This document shows positions 13,801-28,800 of a DNA stretch of 64,000 bases, in pieces. Under the pieces are notes generated by a model. That model had not been told where the DNA came from, did not search any database, and was given only the letters and a program-made list of their open reading frames with translations. The position numbers were made by a program, and so were the translations under genes. Source of the stretch: Eublepharis macularius (lineage: Eukaryota; Chordata; Lepidosauria; Squamata; Eublepharidae); NCBI RefSeq assembly GCF_028583425.1, contig NC_072801.1:9320001-9384000 (forward strand), read 5' to 3'. Position 1 is the first letter of the stretch; each line of letters starts with the position of its first letter.

Positions 13801-16800
13801 ACAATTTCCCCAATAAGCTCCTTTCCTACCTCCCCAAGGAGTCCTGCAACATTTACTCACTTTGTTTACTGAGCCACCTTTCTCTCTCAGGAGGACCCAA
13901 AGTTGTTCTCCGCTCCTCCGTTTTATGCTCACACCAACCCTGTGTGGTGTGTTAGGCTGACTGTGTGTGTGGCTGGCCCAAGGCCACCCAGCAAGCTTCC
14001 GTGGCGGAGTGGGGATTTGAACCTGTTCCTCTGAGAGCCTAGTCCGATACTCTAACCACTGTACATACTGGCTGTCTCACACTGGCAGTGAGATGAGAGG
14101 CAGTGAGTGAAAGGCAGGTACCTCATCCAGGGAATAAGCATCCATGAGTGTCACAACGTATTTTGAAGGTCCTACAAAAGCCAAGAGGTGCCCGTTGGCA
14201 CTGACAGACAATGCATCAGGACCATGGTCGGCATCTTGCGACACCACGTTGGCTGAATGGCAGGCCAGTCATTGGAGAGAGAAACGAAAAAACGGGAAGT
14301 CAGAATCCCAGACGAGCGAGGTCTGAAGTCACAATGTAGGGCAGGAGTTCACACAAACATCCTCTTGTATGAGAAAAAGAGATGCAGGCATGGTGGCGCT
14401 GCTCTCGTCTTTCACAGGAGGAGACCCACATAAAACTTTTCTAGCATGAGGATAACTGAGCACCTTGCAGGAGCACTGAGAGCCACAGTGTTGAGGGTTG
14501 CTAAGCCAGGTTGGTTCACAGCGATTCTTACAAACATGGCATCTGCCTCTGCTAAAGCCAGTATTATGGGGGTCCCATAAAAACATAAGGATCCATCGCC
14601 CATCTGACTCAGTTAATAGGCATTGGGGCAGTGGGAGAGAGATAACAGAAAACTGTGGCTCAATGAAGAGTGCGCCTTAAAGGGAATACAAGAATACAAG
14701 TTCTAGCATTTCATTACCTTGGATAGAATACCTGCACACCTCTAGGCCTCTATTTGCTGCAGTTCTCTAGCTAGTCCAACCACCTTCCACCCAACAGACG
14801 TTACAGGATCATCTCAGGCGCAGGAAACCTTACCTAGAACTCTAAGAATATGACTCTTCTGCATGGTGCAGTTGTAAAGAGCCAGGGTCCCATGACTGCA
14901 GGAGCTGTACATGAAACTGCCATTTGGGGAAAAGGTCAGGCCAGTGATGAGACCACGGTGCTGCCTGTAGGAAGCAAAAAAACGAAGGAAACGAAAGGGC
15001 ATGCAAAGATAAGGCAGGGAAACTAAAATTCAGGTTGGAATCTAAATGGACGAAATCTAAATGGACTGCTCAGGTTCTTGTGACCTCGATCCTACAAACA
15101 GCTGATGAGGTGATGAACAAGGAGGCCGAATCTAGCCTTCTCCCTAACATGCTAGTTGTGGTGTGGTGGCTAGCATCCGATCAGAACCAGGGACGTTCAG
15201 GTTCAAATCCCCACCCAGCCACAGTGTTTATTGGGTGAACCTCTCAACCTAACGTACTTCACAATGTAGTTGTAAGGGTCAAATGGAGGACAGAAGACCC
15301 AGGCATGCCCCTTTTACGAGAAAGGATGTGGTAAAAATGTAAATATGTTACAGAATCTGAGACAAGGCAAACCGAACTTTGAATAACAATTTGTCAGCTC
15401 ACAAGTTAAGATGTACCAGAACACTACAGAGCAGACAGAACGGCTACTTGTCTCAAAAGTGCTGTAGGAAAGCATTCCAAGACACCTAGGAAGGGTCTTG
15501 ATCAGGGACCTTTAAACTACATCCAAGGGAGAGGTATTCCTCTTTCAGTCTCTCGGGGGCCATGCTTACCTCTCAGCTGTCAAGTATGTGCTTAGCATGT
15601 TTAAGGGTCCAATTGGATCATTGTGAACTCCAGCCTCCTGTGGCGGAGGTAGATAGACTGGGCTCCTTTGATAATTAGGGCCCAGTGCAATCTTATGCAG
15701 AGTTACTCCAATGTAAGCCCACTGCTAATTTATTGTAAACACAGCACTTCACACCACACTCTATCCCTTTGCTCCCCAGCCCCTTCTCCAAATAAATTAC
15801 CTTATCACAGTTGACTTGGGGAAGGCAGACATAGATTAGACCACCTTGCTGAAAACCAGCAGAAGGTGCAGGACTTTTTAAACCCAGACTCAGAAAACAA
15901 GGAAGTCGACACAATATATTATTTATCAATGGCTTATACAGCCACGTTCCCTTCACCCGCCACTCTGGATGAGATTCTGTTTCCAGTCATCATTAACAAA
16001 CTCGCACTGCTGCACAACATAACACTCAGGCCACAAAAACCTTCAAGACATTGACGTACTTGTGTTCTTCAAGAAGCTTTGAGGCAGCCAAGCTGATGGT
16101 CCTCACCACACCCGTCTCAAAACCACAAGCAAAGATCGGCTGCGAGGGATGGAAAGCCACAGCACAGGGCACTTCATCAGAGGCAGTGAATTCATACAGC
16201 TGCAGGGGATAAGCGCACACCCCGATCAGACATGATCGCAAAGACTGGTCGAAGCACGCAGCAAAACATGTCTCAGGCAGACCCCATGCTAGCCTGGTAT
16301 ATCAACATGCTTGGTAGGGTTTAAACCACATTTCCTAGTACTTGGTGGAAACTGATTTAATGGGATTAAAATATCACGTGAGAAGCAAGGATGAATCAGC
16401 ATAAACAAGATGTCGATATTAATGCTGTTGCACTATTAGATATTTTTAGATCATCTACTTTTATCCAGTGAACCAATTTTCTTACCCATTCAACTTCTGC
16501 TGGCACATTACCCCAAATCTCATAGGGATATCTTCTTGGCATTTTCAGAGGGAGATAACTCACACTTTCGTAAGGAAAAGATGACTCCTCATTGTTAGGG
16601 AGAAAAGGCCCTGTTTAATATTTCCTGTAGCCCTGGGAGTGTGGCTACAGCAAGAAAAAGCAGGAGTCTTGATACCTCGATGACTGACTAATTTTTACTG
16701 GTCAGAGCCCATAAAAGTTAATGCCAGCACAGAAACATGTTAGTCTTTAAGATGCCACAAATTTACCTTTGTTCGGTATTACAGAAACGCAACAAAATCA

Positions 16801-19800
16801 GCACAGCCTCAAGTTTGTCCTTACCTCTTTCAGCATCACTGACTAAAAATGGCTCTTACCCATTAACTTGTCAATGCTTTATTGCATTAGCTGATTATAC
16901 CTTGGGGCCCTATACAGAACACCTGCGTAACTGAGGGCAGAAGTTTCTAAATAAACAGAAGCTAAATAAATTGATCTGTTTGGGAGGGGAGGGCAACCCG
17001 CATTTGCATCGGTCTCCTCCTCCCAGGTAACAATCACATCACCACCCCTCATAGAATGGATGTTTGGTGGTCTCAAAAGCAATCGTTTCAGGTGAGCAGC
17101 TGTGTTGGTCTGCAGCAGAAGAGCAACGGGACTTTAAAAAGAACACCCACCCTTTCTAAAAAGCTTAATTCAAACCTCTGGTACTCTCCTCATATTAAAA
17201 ACTGCATCACCTGCTGCATAGACTCAAGGTTCCAGATGCGAATGGTGTTATCCTGAGACACGGTCACTAGTTGCTTCTGCAGTCCCTCCACAGAAAAAGC
17301 CAAAACAGAATCCGTGTGGGAGCGCATGACGGTGCTGTAGTCCCGAGACTGGATGTCCAGGAAGCCCACATTCCCAGCGGCAGTTGTGCACAAAACCTTC
17401 AAATTATCAGGATCGATGCTAACAGAGGTCACTGGATTGTGGTGCTCTGGAGACAAAGATGCACACCACCGTGATAGGTTTTTTTAAAAAAGAAACTTTT
17501 ATTAAAATTTCCAACATAATTATAAAACATACAGTCAAAAAAAAGAGAGAAAAGAAAAAAAACAGAGAATGGAAGAAGGAGAAAAGAAAAAAAGCAAAGA
17601 AATTAAGAAAAAAAGAGTGGATAAAAAAACTAAAAGAAAAAGCAAAAAGTATCTACATAATAGGAATACATACCAATTTTCCATTTGAAGTAATCAAAAG
17701 ATGATACTTGTTCTACTCTAATTTTAACTTTAACATTTAAAAGTCCCTTCCTTCTTCAATGTGATAGAGTTTAATGCAATGTTTTGAGACTAAAGCAGTA
17801 CAAATTCTCACAGTTCAGGGTAGGTTATTTTTCAGGCTTAGGTCAGAAATTTTTCAGGCTTAGGTCCCCAACGGACCAGAAATATATACCATCATACCAT
17901 CAGAGTTGAGTGCAGGAAGTAAAAAGAAAACACACACATGCAGTCCTAACAGACTGAACCTTAAGACCTTCATACCGGCTTCCAGGAAGACTTCAGAGAA
18001 GTCCAGCGGCCACAAGCGCAGGTAGCCGTCTTCTGAGGCCGTGGCACAGAAACTTGACGAGAGACAGATACCATTTAGTGCTATTCCAGGACCTGAAAGA
18101 ACAAGGACCCGAGATGCAATGCAAAGTAAGAATGGGCAGCAGAGGTCTTTTCTGAAGCGGTACCCAAACTACAGAATGCTCTCCTGAAGAAAGCCTGTCT
18201 CATTCATAAGAATAGAAAAAGAGCCTGCTGGCTCAGACCAATGGATCATCAAGTCCAGCATTCTGTTTCACGCAGCAGCAAACTAGTTGCCCTGGAGGGC
18301 CCTGGAGTTGCCCTGGAGGGCCAACAAACGGCAAATACCAAAGCCTTCCTAGCATTGGCATTCAGAGGTTTTCTGTCTTTGTCTGTTAGCATTCAGGTGC
18401 CAGAGTGGCTCTGTTCAAGAACCTCTGGAGTGCTTTGAGTATTGTGTTGACTGACGTAAGGACTACTTCATAACATCATTGCGTGTGCGTTCAGACTGTT
18501 CATCTTTCACTTCTTGCTGGGTTTTAAAGAGATTTGTCTTAAAATTGTGCGTATTTCTAGCCATCACGGGGATTTTTTTTTTAAACAGATGGGGGGTATG
18601 CAAAGATTTTAGTAAGCACGAGGGTGCCTCATTCATTTCAACGAGGCTTGTGCAGAACTCCCTGGAGGATCCCGCCCTGCAAGTCAGATCTGCCCACCTC
18701 TCTTAACGGTAACAGGCTACCTCCACCACCAATAAGTGGTGGTTATTTGAGAGCTAGGGAAATGCGGCTATCTAAAATGGGAGGTTTTGCTTGAAAAGCC
18801 TCTTTGGTTCCTGCATAGCGGCCACATCCATCTCCTAGCTACAAGCTACGCATCTGGAAACCACTCGAGTTCCGTGAGCAACTATGGAATAAACACACTT
18901 TTGCCTCCCACCCCCACCTGCCACACCTGAGTTAAAGGTCTGTTTCTCCCGTCGGTGAGAGTGCTGCACTTCAGATGGCAGGAGGCGCCGGGCATTTCTG
19001 ACAGTCACATTCTTATAATCAATTTCCAAAACATGTCCACTCCTACTGCAGACGAACCTGAGAAAGGAACAAGGGCAGGCATGAGCAATGGCCAGAAGTC
19101 ATTACAAGATTTCCAGGGCTGCAAACGAAGCAGGAGACATGGGTAGGTAATTGGTGGGGCAGTGAGCTAAGGGCACCTCTCTTTATTGTGCAGGCTTGAG
19201 TGATCTCAGATCTTCTCCTGTCTGATACAGCCACAGTCTCTTTCTGACAATCAAGTTCCGTAAGGAGGTTCATTGTTACATTTTTATCCCACTGCCTCTC
19301 CCAGGGGCTCAGGGTGGCCTACATAGTTCTGTGCACCTCCACTGACCCATGTTACTTTGGAAGAGATTACAAAATCTCCACCCAGCTCCACCAACACTTC
19401 TCTAAAGAACGCATCAACTACTTGTAAAAAAGAAAGCGGCTTCTTACAGAGTCCGATCCTCCAGCTCGCGCTCAGTGGAATGGCCAGCCTCGAAGTCCAG
19501 GTCTGTGAACTCCAGAGAACGGTACTCGCCTAAGTTCACTGGGCAGGATCGTAATGCTCCACTCCGGACTCGCCACAGCCTCACGTTCTCTCTGCCACAC
19601 GACACCATTCTGCCACGAGAAAAGGGTGAGGAATCAGAAAGAGCTCATTTTGAGGACTGAAAGGAATGCATCTTTACAAGAGCAGAAAAAAATTCATCTC
19701 AGACAGAAAAAGGGAGCAGTCTGGTGCTAACAGAGTCTTCTTGGGCCTCAAAAATCTTTGCAAGGTGTACATATTTGCCTTCTACAACTTGTTGGTTCTG

Positions 19801-22800
19801 AGTCACACAGTTACCAGCTGGCTGCCAGTTTCTCTCTCTCTGTCTGCATTCAGATGTCATGAACAAACTCCAATTTGTTCATGATGCAAACAATCCCAGT
19901 TCAGCCTCAGGCCCCCACATGCTTCTCCTTTTCATGTGTGGAAGGGGAGATTGCAGCCCCCTTCAAATATGGGAGCCTTCAGTTGACTGAGACATAATAA
20001 TAACAACAACAACAGTGAATCAGATGCTTTTAACAAACTGCATCTTGTTTTCTTGCTTACAAATTGGTCTTCTAAGAGCTAAACCACAAGAGGACACTCA
20101 AGTGAAGGGAGATGCAATGTTAGCCAGGAAGCGTAGTTTGAATGTCACCTCTCTCTCTCTCTCTCTCTCTCCAGAGCAGGCAAAGATCGCTCCTCAGAGG
20201 GTTTGTTAATTTCACCTTTCTACAGAGCAGGCAAGATGGCTCCTCAGAGGGTTTGTTAATAATTGACAGAGCCTTAAGGGAGGAAAAGAGGAAATTAACA
20301 AATCCTCTGAAGAGTGATCTTTCCCTGCCCTGTAGAGAAATGAAGTTAACAAACCCTCTGAGGAGCAATCTAGCCGGCTCTGGAGAGAGAGGGGAAATTC
20401 AAATTATGCTTCCCAGCTATCATCGCATCTCTCTTCACTTGAGCATCCTTGTGTAATTCGTCTCACGGGGTTTAGCTCTAAGCCACCTTGGTATAGAACC
20501 TGCAGGTTACAGGCAATTTATTAAACTGCCCTGATCTGGCTTTCAAAAGGAAGGTGGTTTCTTTCAAACCAGGGAGTCCCTCACCTCTGCAAGGGGAGGA
20601 GGGAGGGCACCAATCCAAGGATAAATTAGAGTTTGTTAATGACACCTGTTCTTGGAGATGAAAGAACAGTTTAATCTGTGCATTCTTTACCTGGTGTCAT
20701 CAAAAAAGGCAATCTTTAAGGTCTGGATGTCCACATCCGTATGCGCCTTGGCCAGCAGCTCCACTTCCCCGCCACGGCTTGCCTGGGCCGTGTTCCAGAC
20801 CACCACCACCTAGAGGGAGAGGAGAAAGTTAACAGGTAGGGTAGCACAGAGGGCAGGGTCTGGGGCTGGAGGTGGGAAGCCAAAGCACAAGCCCTCAGCC
20901 CTAATAGCTCTCTGGATGACCCCAGCAAAGGGAGTGCGATCTGCCAAGGGTAACTTCTTCTGCACAGCAGTGCTGCCTTTTCTGCAGTTTCTGCTATTAA
21001 ATTATTCTACTTCGTTTATATCCCGCCTTTCTCCTCAATGGAGACCCAAAGCAGTCATGTGTCATTCTCCTCTCCTACATTTTTTCCTTACAACAACCTT
21101 GTGAGGTAGGTTAGGCAGAGTGTGTGTGATGGGCCCAAAATCACCCAGTGAGCAGTGTGGAATTGAACCTGAGCTGCCCAGATCCTAGCCCGTCACTCTA
21201 GCCACTACACACACTGCCTATTGCCAAACCAAAGATCTTCCTGCATATTTATGGGGGGGAAATGACTTTCAGAGTCCAAGCTCAAGAATTTTTTGGGAGG
21301 GCTACAAGGCAGTTACCTCCCTCAATAAAGAGCATGAGAGATGCAAAGGGAGTGAAATCCTCCTAGCTGACCCTTGGCACTTTTATTCAGAAGCTAAAGT
21401 CCTGCTATGCTTAATGGAGCCTGTTCCCACATTAGCATGAATGGGGGGGGGGGAGGGAATCTTAACAATATTTTAACAAAATAGGATTTTATTTCATTTT
21501 ATGGAGCTTTATGATTTGGATACTACACCCAAGGTGGTTAGTGGACCTTGATGGCATGGACCTTCGGCCATGGCAGAAAGCAAAGAATGCAAAGCAGATC
21601 AGTCTGGGAGAAGGAAAAGGTCTGCCCTTGGTAAGAGGACCGGATGTTCCATCTGCACCCAAAATCTAATATTTATCAGAACGGTGACATCTTGGACTCT
21701 GTCAGAAAAGGAAGAAATGTTGATGTATTCACCGTTTTCCCATGCCCGTCTGTTCCTGTGCCACACAAGATATTTCCGTTGTAGGAAAAGCTGCAGAAGG
21801 ACAAACACCCAGGTTGGAAGGTCAACCCTTTCATCGCCAGCCCAACCTCTCAGCCTCTCCTTTTAGGCCCCTCTGACCATCCACCCCCACGAAGGTGCTC
21901 TAGTACACACCTGAGGCAAGAGACTGAATGCATGCCCGTTTTAAACATGGAGAGGCATTTTGTCGTGGTGAAGTCCCAAAGGCGCATCATGCTCAGGTGC
22001 CCTATCTGGGCAGACGCCAGCAGAGTGCTGTTGCCATTAAATGCCAGTGCCGCCACCTACAAAAAAATCACACCGTTGTGGAAACTTTCTCCATTTTTAA
22101 AGCAGAGAACAGCATGCCTGTGTCATATGAGGGAATCTCCCACTCCTCTTTTATTTAATTATACTATGCTTTTATCCCTCTGTCTTTGTCCTCAATGGGG
22201 ATCCCAAAGCAGCTTATGTTTCCAAAGAGTTCATTGTCTATAGCCATAGGCCGTCACAATTTACCAAACATCGACTAATAAACAATGAAATCCATTATCA
22301 CAGTTTGTATAGGTTACTTAAAATTAATTAAAACAGTACACTATGCCAAACTATCCTAGGAAAGCTGATGTTGTTCTCCATTTTATTTTAACAACCCTCT
22401 TAGGTTAAGCTGACACTGTGTGACTGGCCCAAGGTTACCCAGCGAGCTTCCCTGGCAGAAAAGGAATTCAAACCTGAGTCTCCTAGATTGCCTTGACACT
22501 CTAACCACTTAATTGTTTCTCCTCATGGAACTCTCTACAGTCTCTGACACAGTAGACTGTGCCATCCTCTTGAGGCATTTGAAGGCAGAAGTATGCATCA
22601 AGGGATGTGCCTTGGATTGGTTTAAATCATTCCTCCACGTGTTGCTATCCTCTGTGGGAATCATCTTATGCAGTTCCACAAGGTGCAATCTTATCCCTCA
22701 CATTACTTAACCTCGATGTAAAGCCTTTAGGAGAAATCATTCATAGCTATGGAATTGGACGCCATCAATATGCAAGATGACACTCAGCTCTATATCTCAT

Positions 22801-25800
22801 TATCCTCTGGTGATGCAGAAGAGGTACTGAGTTGCTGCTTGACAACTTTTGTCAACTAGCTTTAAGCAAACAAACTGAAAACTGAACCCAGATAAGACAG
22901 AAGTGATGCTGGTTAGAAAAGCAGAGCTCTTGAAGGACTCTGTGCTTCCAACCTTTGATGGGGTCCCGTTGTCCCTGGCTGACTAAGTGAAAAGCCTAGA
23001 GGTTATATTGGATCCAGCACTCCTGCTAGAGAAACAAGTAAAGGCAGCAACAAAAAAGGTCTTCTCCCAACTTAGACTAGCCCGAAAGATGGCTTCCTAC
23101 CTCGACACGGCTGATCTGACCCCCTGGATTCATGACAAGGTAACATAGAGGCTGGACTACTGTAATTCACTCTACAAAGGTCTCCCCTCAAAGTCAACTC
23201 AGTGATTCCATCTGGTGCAAAATAATTCAGCTTGTTTACTTTAAGAAGCTAGATGGAACATGCACCTCACTCCCATTCTGCAGTCACTCCATTGGCTACC
23301 CATCAGTTACCGGGCTTAATTCAAGATCATGACTGCATGGCTTAGGCCCCTCATATTTGTAGAAATGCCTCTCTCTCTATGTTCCGCCATGGCAGCTCTG
23401 CTCATCTGAACAGGGCCTTATGCGGATACTATCCTGTAGCTGGGCTAAACCAACAACTGCCTGTACACGCACTTTATCTGTGGTAGCCCCCACCTTGTGG
23501 AACAGCCTGCTTGAGGAGATCAGGAAAACTCCGGGCTTTCCACAAATTATGCAAGACTTAATTATTCAGGAAAGTTTTCTACTCAGATTATAAGGCTGTG
23601 TCATAAGTAATAGCTCAGAGCGATACCTGGTAAAGGAGAGGGACTATAGACTATTGGATACTATCTGCTGGTGTAGATATGCTCTTCTTGGGCAGTTCGA
23701 CATTGTTAAAGACATCATGTTAATTACTTATGCTTTAATTCAGGAAGGTTTCATTTCAGTGTTCAGCTTTCTAATAGTTTTCAAATTTGTGGCTACCATA
23801 CCCTATTGTTTCTGTTTTAACTGAATGTCCTCAATGTTGATCAGATTGTTTATCATCGCATTGATGATGAAATACCACTCTAGTTTTGCTAAACTACTTC
23901 TTTGAATCTTCTCCAAACTATACATAAAACTCTTGTTGCTTGCCTCATCTTGGAGGTGCTCTAAAGCAAGTTTAAGGGCCTTGATAACAGTGACTTGATT
24001 GAACCAATCATAAGAAATGAGACTGGGGTGTCTCCGAGGACAGCTACCACTCCTGAACGTCTATACGTAATGTTTTAGAGAGAATGTTCAAAGAATTTCT
24101 AATTTATTCTCAGTAATTGGTGCCGCAACCCAGTTAGGCAGGTCAACATGATCACCCCTCTGTTGTAGACAGGAGGCAGAGAGGAGCTTGCCCAAGAACC
24201 CCCCAGTGAACTCATGGATGAGGTGCAATTCAGATGGGACCTCCCGGCCCAGGAATCTTTGAACAACAGCTGGGCAAATTTGGGGCAACATTAACCACCA
24301 GTCTAGACAAGTCCCAGAATACAACTTTCCAACCACACAAAGTGTACACTTTCAAACTCTCTTGAATTTTATTGACATGATCTAAAATACATCCAGAAAG
24401 GAGCCGATGTTACCTTATCTGTGTGGCCGGCAAAGAACCACTGTGTGCCAGAGTCCAGAGCTACTGCCACGATAAGAGCATGGCAAGGGTAGACCACCAC
24501 TGTGCCATGGGCAGCCCAGAGAGCCTGGGTGACAAAATATATAGATTATTTACTTATTCAGAACCTGCCTGAGGTGGCTTACAAAATAAACAATTAAAAG
24601 ATATTAAAATCCAGCATTAAAAAGCAGCCCAGCATAAAAACACAGATCATAAAAACAGACCACTGACAGCTGAAAACAATAGTTCTTTTTTTAAAGCAAA
24701 TGTTGGCATATCTGCATCTATGCACAATTGCTCATACTTGCTAGCTGACATTTTATCTTTAAATTTAAATCATTTTGAGGAGTATTTTTTTTAAAGAAGC
24801 AATTTAGGGCTTTAGGAATAAAATAAAATGGTGTGGAATTCTAGACTTTGAGATCCGATGCACTGCCCGCTGATGAGAGTGCACTGAGTCTTCCCAGAGA
24901 TTTCAAGAGAACCTTCTTCTCTAGCAAGAAAGTTTAACCCTGGCCCAAAGTATACTAAATCAAGCCGGGGCAGGGGTAGGGAGATTTAACAGGCCCCAAG
25001 GAAGTCACAGCGATTTTTAAAAATTTGCAAGTTGCACTAAGCATGACACTGGTGGGACAAAAAAACAAAACAAAGCCAAAGTCTTTATTCCCCTTTGGTG
25101 GGACAGAAAACAGAATTTTGCCACTTCCCCCCTACATGCTCATCTCTCTTCCAAAGCAATTAGGGTTAAAAATTACACCCTACACAGACACTCCAATTTT
25201 ACAAAAAAAATATGTAACTGGGAGGGTGGGGGGATGAAATCCCAAGGAGCAATTTTAGCCTCCTTAAGACAAAAGCAGTGTAAAGAGCTGTTCAAGTTTC
25301 AAAACAAAGGCTTATCATATTTTTTCCACTTCTCTAAGGCAACTTGACCTCTGGGCTTTGGTCAAGGGGCTACCTTTGCAACCTTCGACACATCCAACCA
25401 GCTTATCCTAATACCATGAGACACAACACTGAGTGGGCACACATATTCAAATGCACCCTGCTGCACTTTCAGCTTGCTCCATTAAACCTTTGAGCATGTA
25501 TACTGGGGAGAAAAAACGATATACTGACCCATCTAGTGCTGCAGCCTCCAAACCCAATTATCCTCTTCAGCTTCAGGATTGGATCAGGTAAGAGCCTCTG
25601 AAAGCCAAGCATCAAACTCAGATCAGCCTCAAGCGGGGAGGCTCCTGTACCAAGTGCGGATTTTGTACTGCAACAGGCCTCCACTCCACCGTGGGCTGTT
25701 ATTCTCAGTCTCCAAACCAGAAGCTGTCTCAAATCGCATTGCCCAGTGGAGTCCTGGAACGGACCCTGAGCACGGGAGCTACCCCTTGCACCCACAGCTC

Positions 25801-28800
25801 ATGGTCAAGACAGGGGCACCGGTGGCTATTGCAGAATAAGAAAGAAACAGGAGGCAGCAGAGACTGCAGGAGGTAAGAAAGGCAAAGGGGATCAGTGGGT
25901 CTGAAGAGGCCACAGTTGCAAGCTCGAATCCAGCCTTCCAGGAAGCCAGAAGAGGTGAAGAGGCAGCAGTAAAGTGAAAGAATAAGATCCGTTTTCTCAC
26001 CGTGCAGCGAGTAGAATTCCTGGTGATCACTTTTGGTCCAGGAACTTTTGCAGACATGTTCTGGAGAGAAAAAGATCACATTCAAGTTCTGGACTAAAGG
26101 CAAAACTTCTGCCTGGACCTTGGAGAGTTGATGCCAGAGTAGATGAGACTGATCTTCATAGAGCAAAGGTCTGACTCCACAGAAGGCAAATTCATGTGCT
26201 CCTCCCCCCTTTCCAAGGATGTGACTACTAACTCTATACCATTCTTGAAGACTAGCAGGCGGCCTTCCCATCTTCGACCACTTCTTTCAATATGAAGTGA
26301 CCCCAAATCAGAACAAAGGGATGTCGCTATAGCCTACGGTGCTCTCACCTACCTCATCAGAATCAATACGGACCTCATGGACGGTGACATCCCTGTTTTT
26401 GTGAGCATACACGTGAATTCCACCATCATCCAGTGAAGACAATGGGAGGCAAGAATCTCCTCCGGATCGCAGCCCTTCTCTCCAGCCACTTTGGTTGCTT
26501 TCCCGGAGAGGTTCAGAGGCTGCCAGCTTTACTCTGGGGATGCTCTTGGTTAGAAGTGGAGACTGACGAGGCATCTGGGAGAGAAAAAAGCATTAGCAGC
26601 AGAGACCTGAGCAGCAGATTTCCTTCCACCTTCTTCCTATGCACCAGGCGCTGGTTTCGGGGCCTGCCAGAAGCAACTGCCATGGAATTCTCCTTCTATG
26701 GCAGTGATGGCGAACCTTTTTGAGCCCAAGTGCTCAAACTGCAACACAAAACCAACTTATTTATTTCAAAGTTCCAGTACTGCAATTAAACCTGAATACT
26801 GAGGCTTTAGTTAAGAAAAAACAACTCATACAGTTGTTCCAACTAATTAACGTCTCTCTCTCTCTCTCTCTCTCACTCACTCAGGAGCCACGAATGAAAG
26901 TAAAGCAAGTTAAATCAAAGCAGTTTGCCCTTCTTTAGACCAGCAGCCCTGCTTACAAGCACTCTCTCTCTCTCTCTCAAGAGCCACGACTGAAAGTAAA
27001 GCAAGTTAAATCAAATCAGTTTACTTTTCTTTAGAGAGCCAGCCCCAGCAGCCTCGCTGCTGCCTCCGCTTCCTGCTGCTAAAGAGACGGGCAGCAGGGA
27101 GGCAGCCTTGAGGAAAAGGAATCACGTGGGCAGGGCCAAAACCCATGTGATCTCTGCTCAGAGCTACTGGGACGCCGTTGCAGGCGTTCCCCCTCCAAAT
27201 GAGCCCTGGACCTAGCGATTGGCGACTTGGCTCGCGTGCCCACAGAGAGGACTCTGCGTGCCAGCTGTGGCACACGTGCCATAGGTTCGCCATCGCTGTT
27301 CTATGGCGACAGCTGTGACAGCTACATTCTTGTCTAGGGGGTGAATTTGTGGAACTCCCAAGAAGCCCCGGGGTAAAAAAATAGCAACTGAAGCATATGT
27401 TCACCTCCTTGGGACTGGTGATTTGTTGGATGAGAGACACTCGGTCCCGGACAGGCTTGCTCAGAGTTACTTGCTTGGGAAGGTGGCTAACTGGGCCATC
27501 TAGACTGTGAACATCTGAAAAGCCAAAGAGAGAGACTTAAGGTCCTTAGATCAAAATGGGTAGCCATGTTAGTCTGCAGCAGCAGCAAAGAGCAAGAGTC
27601 CAGTAGCACCTAGAAGACTAACAATGTGGTAGGGTATGAGCTTTCGTGAGACACACAGTTCATTTCTTCAGGATGGGTAGCTGTGCTAGTCTGCAGCAGC
27701 AGCAAAGAGCAAGAGCCCAGTAGCACCTTAGGCCCTCTACCAGAAGTCCTCCGTGTCAGTGATCAGGATGTTAAAGTCCCACTACGTTTTGCTGCACTGG
27801 GGATCACAGCCCACTTCCTCCTCACACCCTGGCTTTCAAACTGTGCTCAGGGCAATTCTTCAGGTGCTCAGCCAGTCAGTAAGCACCAGGGTAACGCGCC
27901 CTGCAAGCTTCCTCCTACTAGCCCTGCAACGGTCAGGGCTGAATTCCAGGGGAGCTTTTGCTTGCAACTAGCAACCGCGAGGACCAGCAAACCTGGAAGG
28001 GGCCCCCCACATGCCACTGGCACGCTAGGCTGTGGCCCAGATTTTTTTTTTTGCGTGACATGCAGACATTCCTCAACAGGCAAATCGATGCAGAAAAGGG
28101 AACAGCAGGAACTTGGAAACCTCCATCAGAGCAGCTTAATTCTCTTTCCCCAAGTCAATCCAGCAGACATCAATGTAGAATAGCTATCTGTTCATTACTG
28201 AAAGAGACTCTTGACTAGAAATCAGTAGTTTATTTATACAATGGAGGACTTGTTACCAAAATAGGGGGCTGAGTTTCTCATTCCTGGGCAAACAGACTGT
28301 ACTCAAAACATAAACAGGATGAACAAATACACCCAACTGCAATGAGTTTCTGGCCACAATCAACTGGAACTACTTTCCTCCTGTATATGCTTTGTCCTAC
28401 TCCACTCTTAGCTTGTGGCATACAGTGGTCAGAATTAGTAGAAAAGAGCAAGAGGCCAGCACCTATAAGACTAACAACATTTGTGGTAAGGTATGAGCCT
28501 TCATGAGTCACAGCTCACTTTTTCAGATACCTTCAGATACATACCTGAAGAAGTGAGCTGTGGCTCACAAAAGCTCATACCCTACCAAATTCTGTTAGAC
28601 TCTTGCTATTTTCTATTGCTACAGACAGACTAATACGGCTACCCATCCTGAGGTCTCTGAGTGGTCAGAATTGTACGACTTAATATGTGCAAGGAAGAGC
28701 TTGAGCTGGGATGGAGTATTGCATGGCGATCCTGTAATTTCCTCCAGCCCTGTGATTCATTCACCTTACCTGCCGCCGGGTTCAAAGTGCCTTTTTGAAT

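Larger units (their letters stand above)
10721..22056 (-). other. WDR90: WDR90 exons 13-25: WD40 blades, central propellers
   Basis: These exons encode about residues 452-1046. WD-type blade endings seen include MMRLWDF (exon 13), VRLWRV (16), LRLWPL (18), IRIWNL (19), IKVWDY (24) and IFLWDF (25), with GH-type turns such as FIGHSE. Exon 14 (21733-21790, 58 nt) is easily missed; it supplies [20 protein letters not shown] and is needed to keep the frame between exons 13 and 15. Introns here carry an L2-like LINE, foldback and SINE copies, an L1 tail and a solo LTR. Confidence 0.88.

Noticed and set aside
17459..17704. Lysine-rich 81-residue open frame
   Set aside because: Product of an A-rich tract of a truncated L1 tail.
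20810..21910. Apparent loss of a WDR90 exon between exons 13 and 15
   Set aside because: A 58-nt exon with good splice sites was found at 21733-21790 and restores the frame.
26353..26574. WDR90 start at the ATG opening exon 9
   Set aside because: Upstream exons 1-8 splice in frame and encode the conserved CFAP20-like domain.
27021..27440. 139-residue minus-strand open frame next to WDR90 exon 8
   Set aside because: It begins in exon 8 (27405-27440) but then runs through the intron donor into the OC1-like hAT element.
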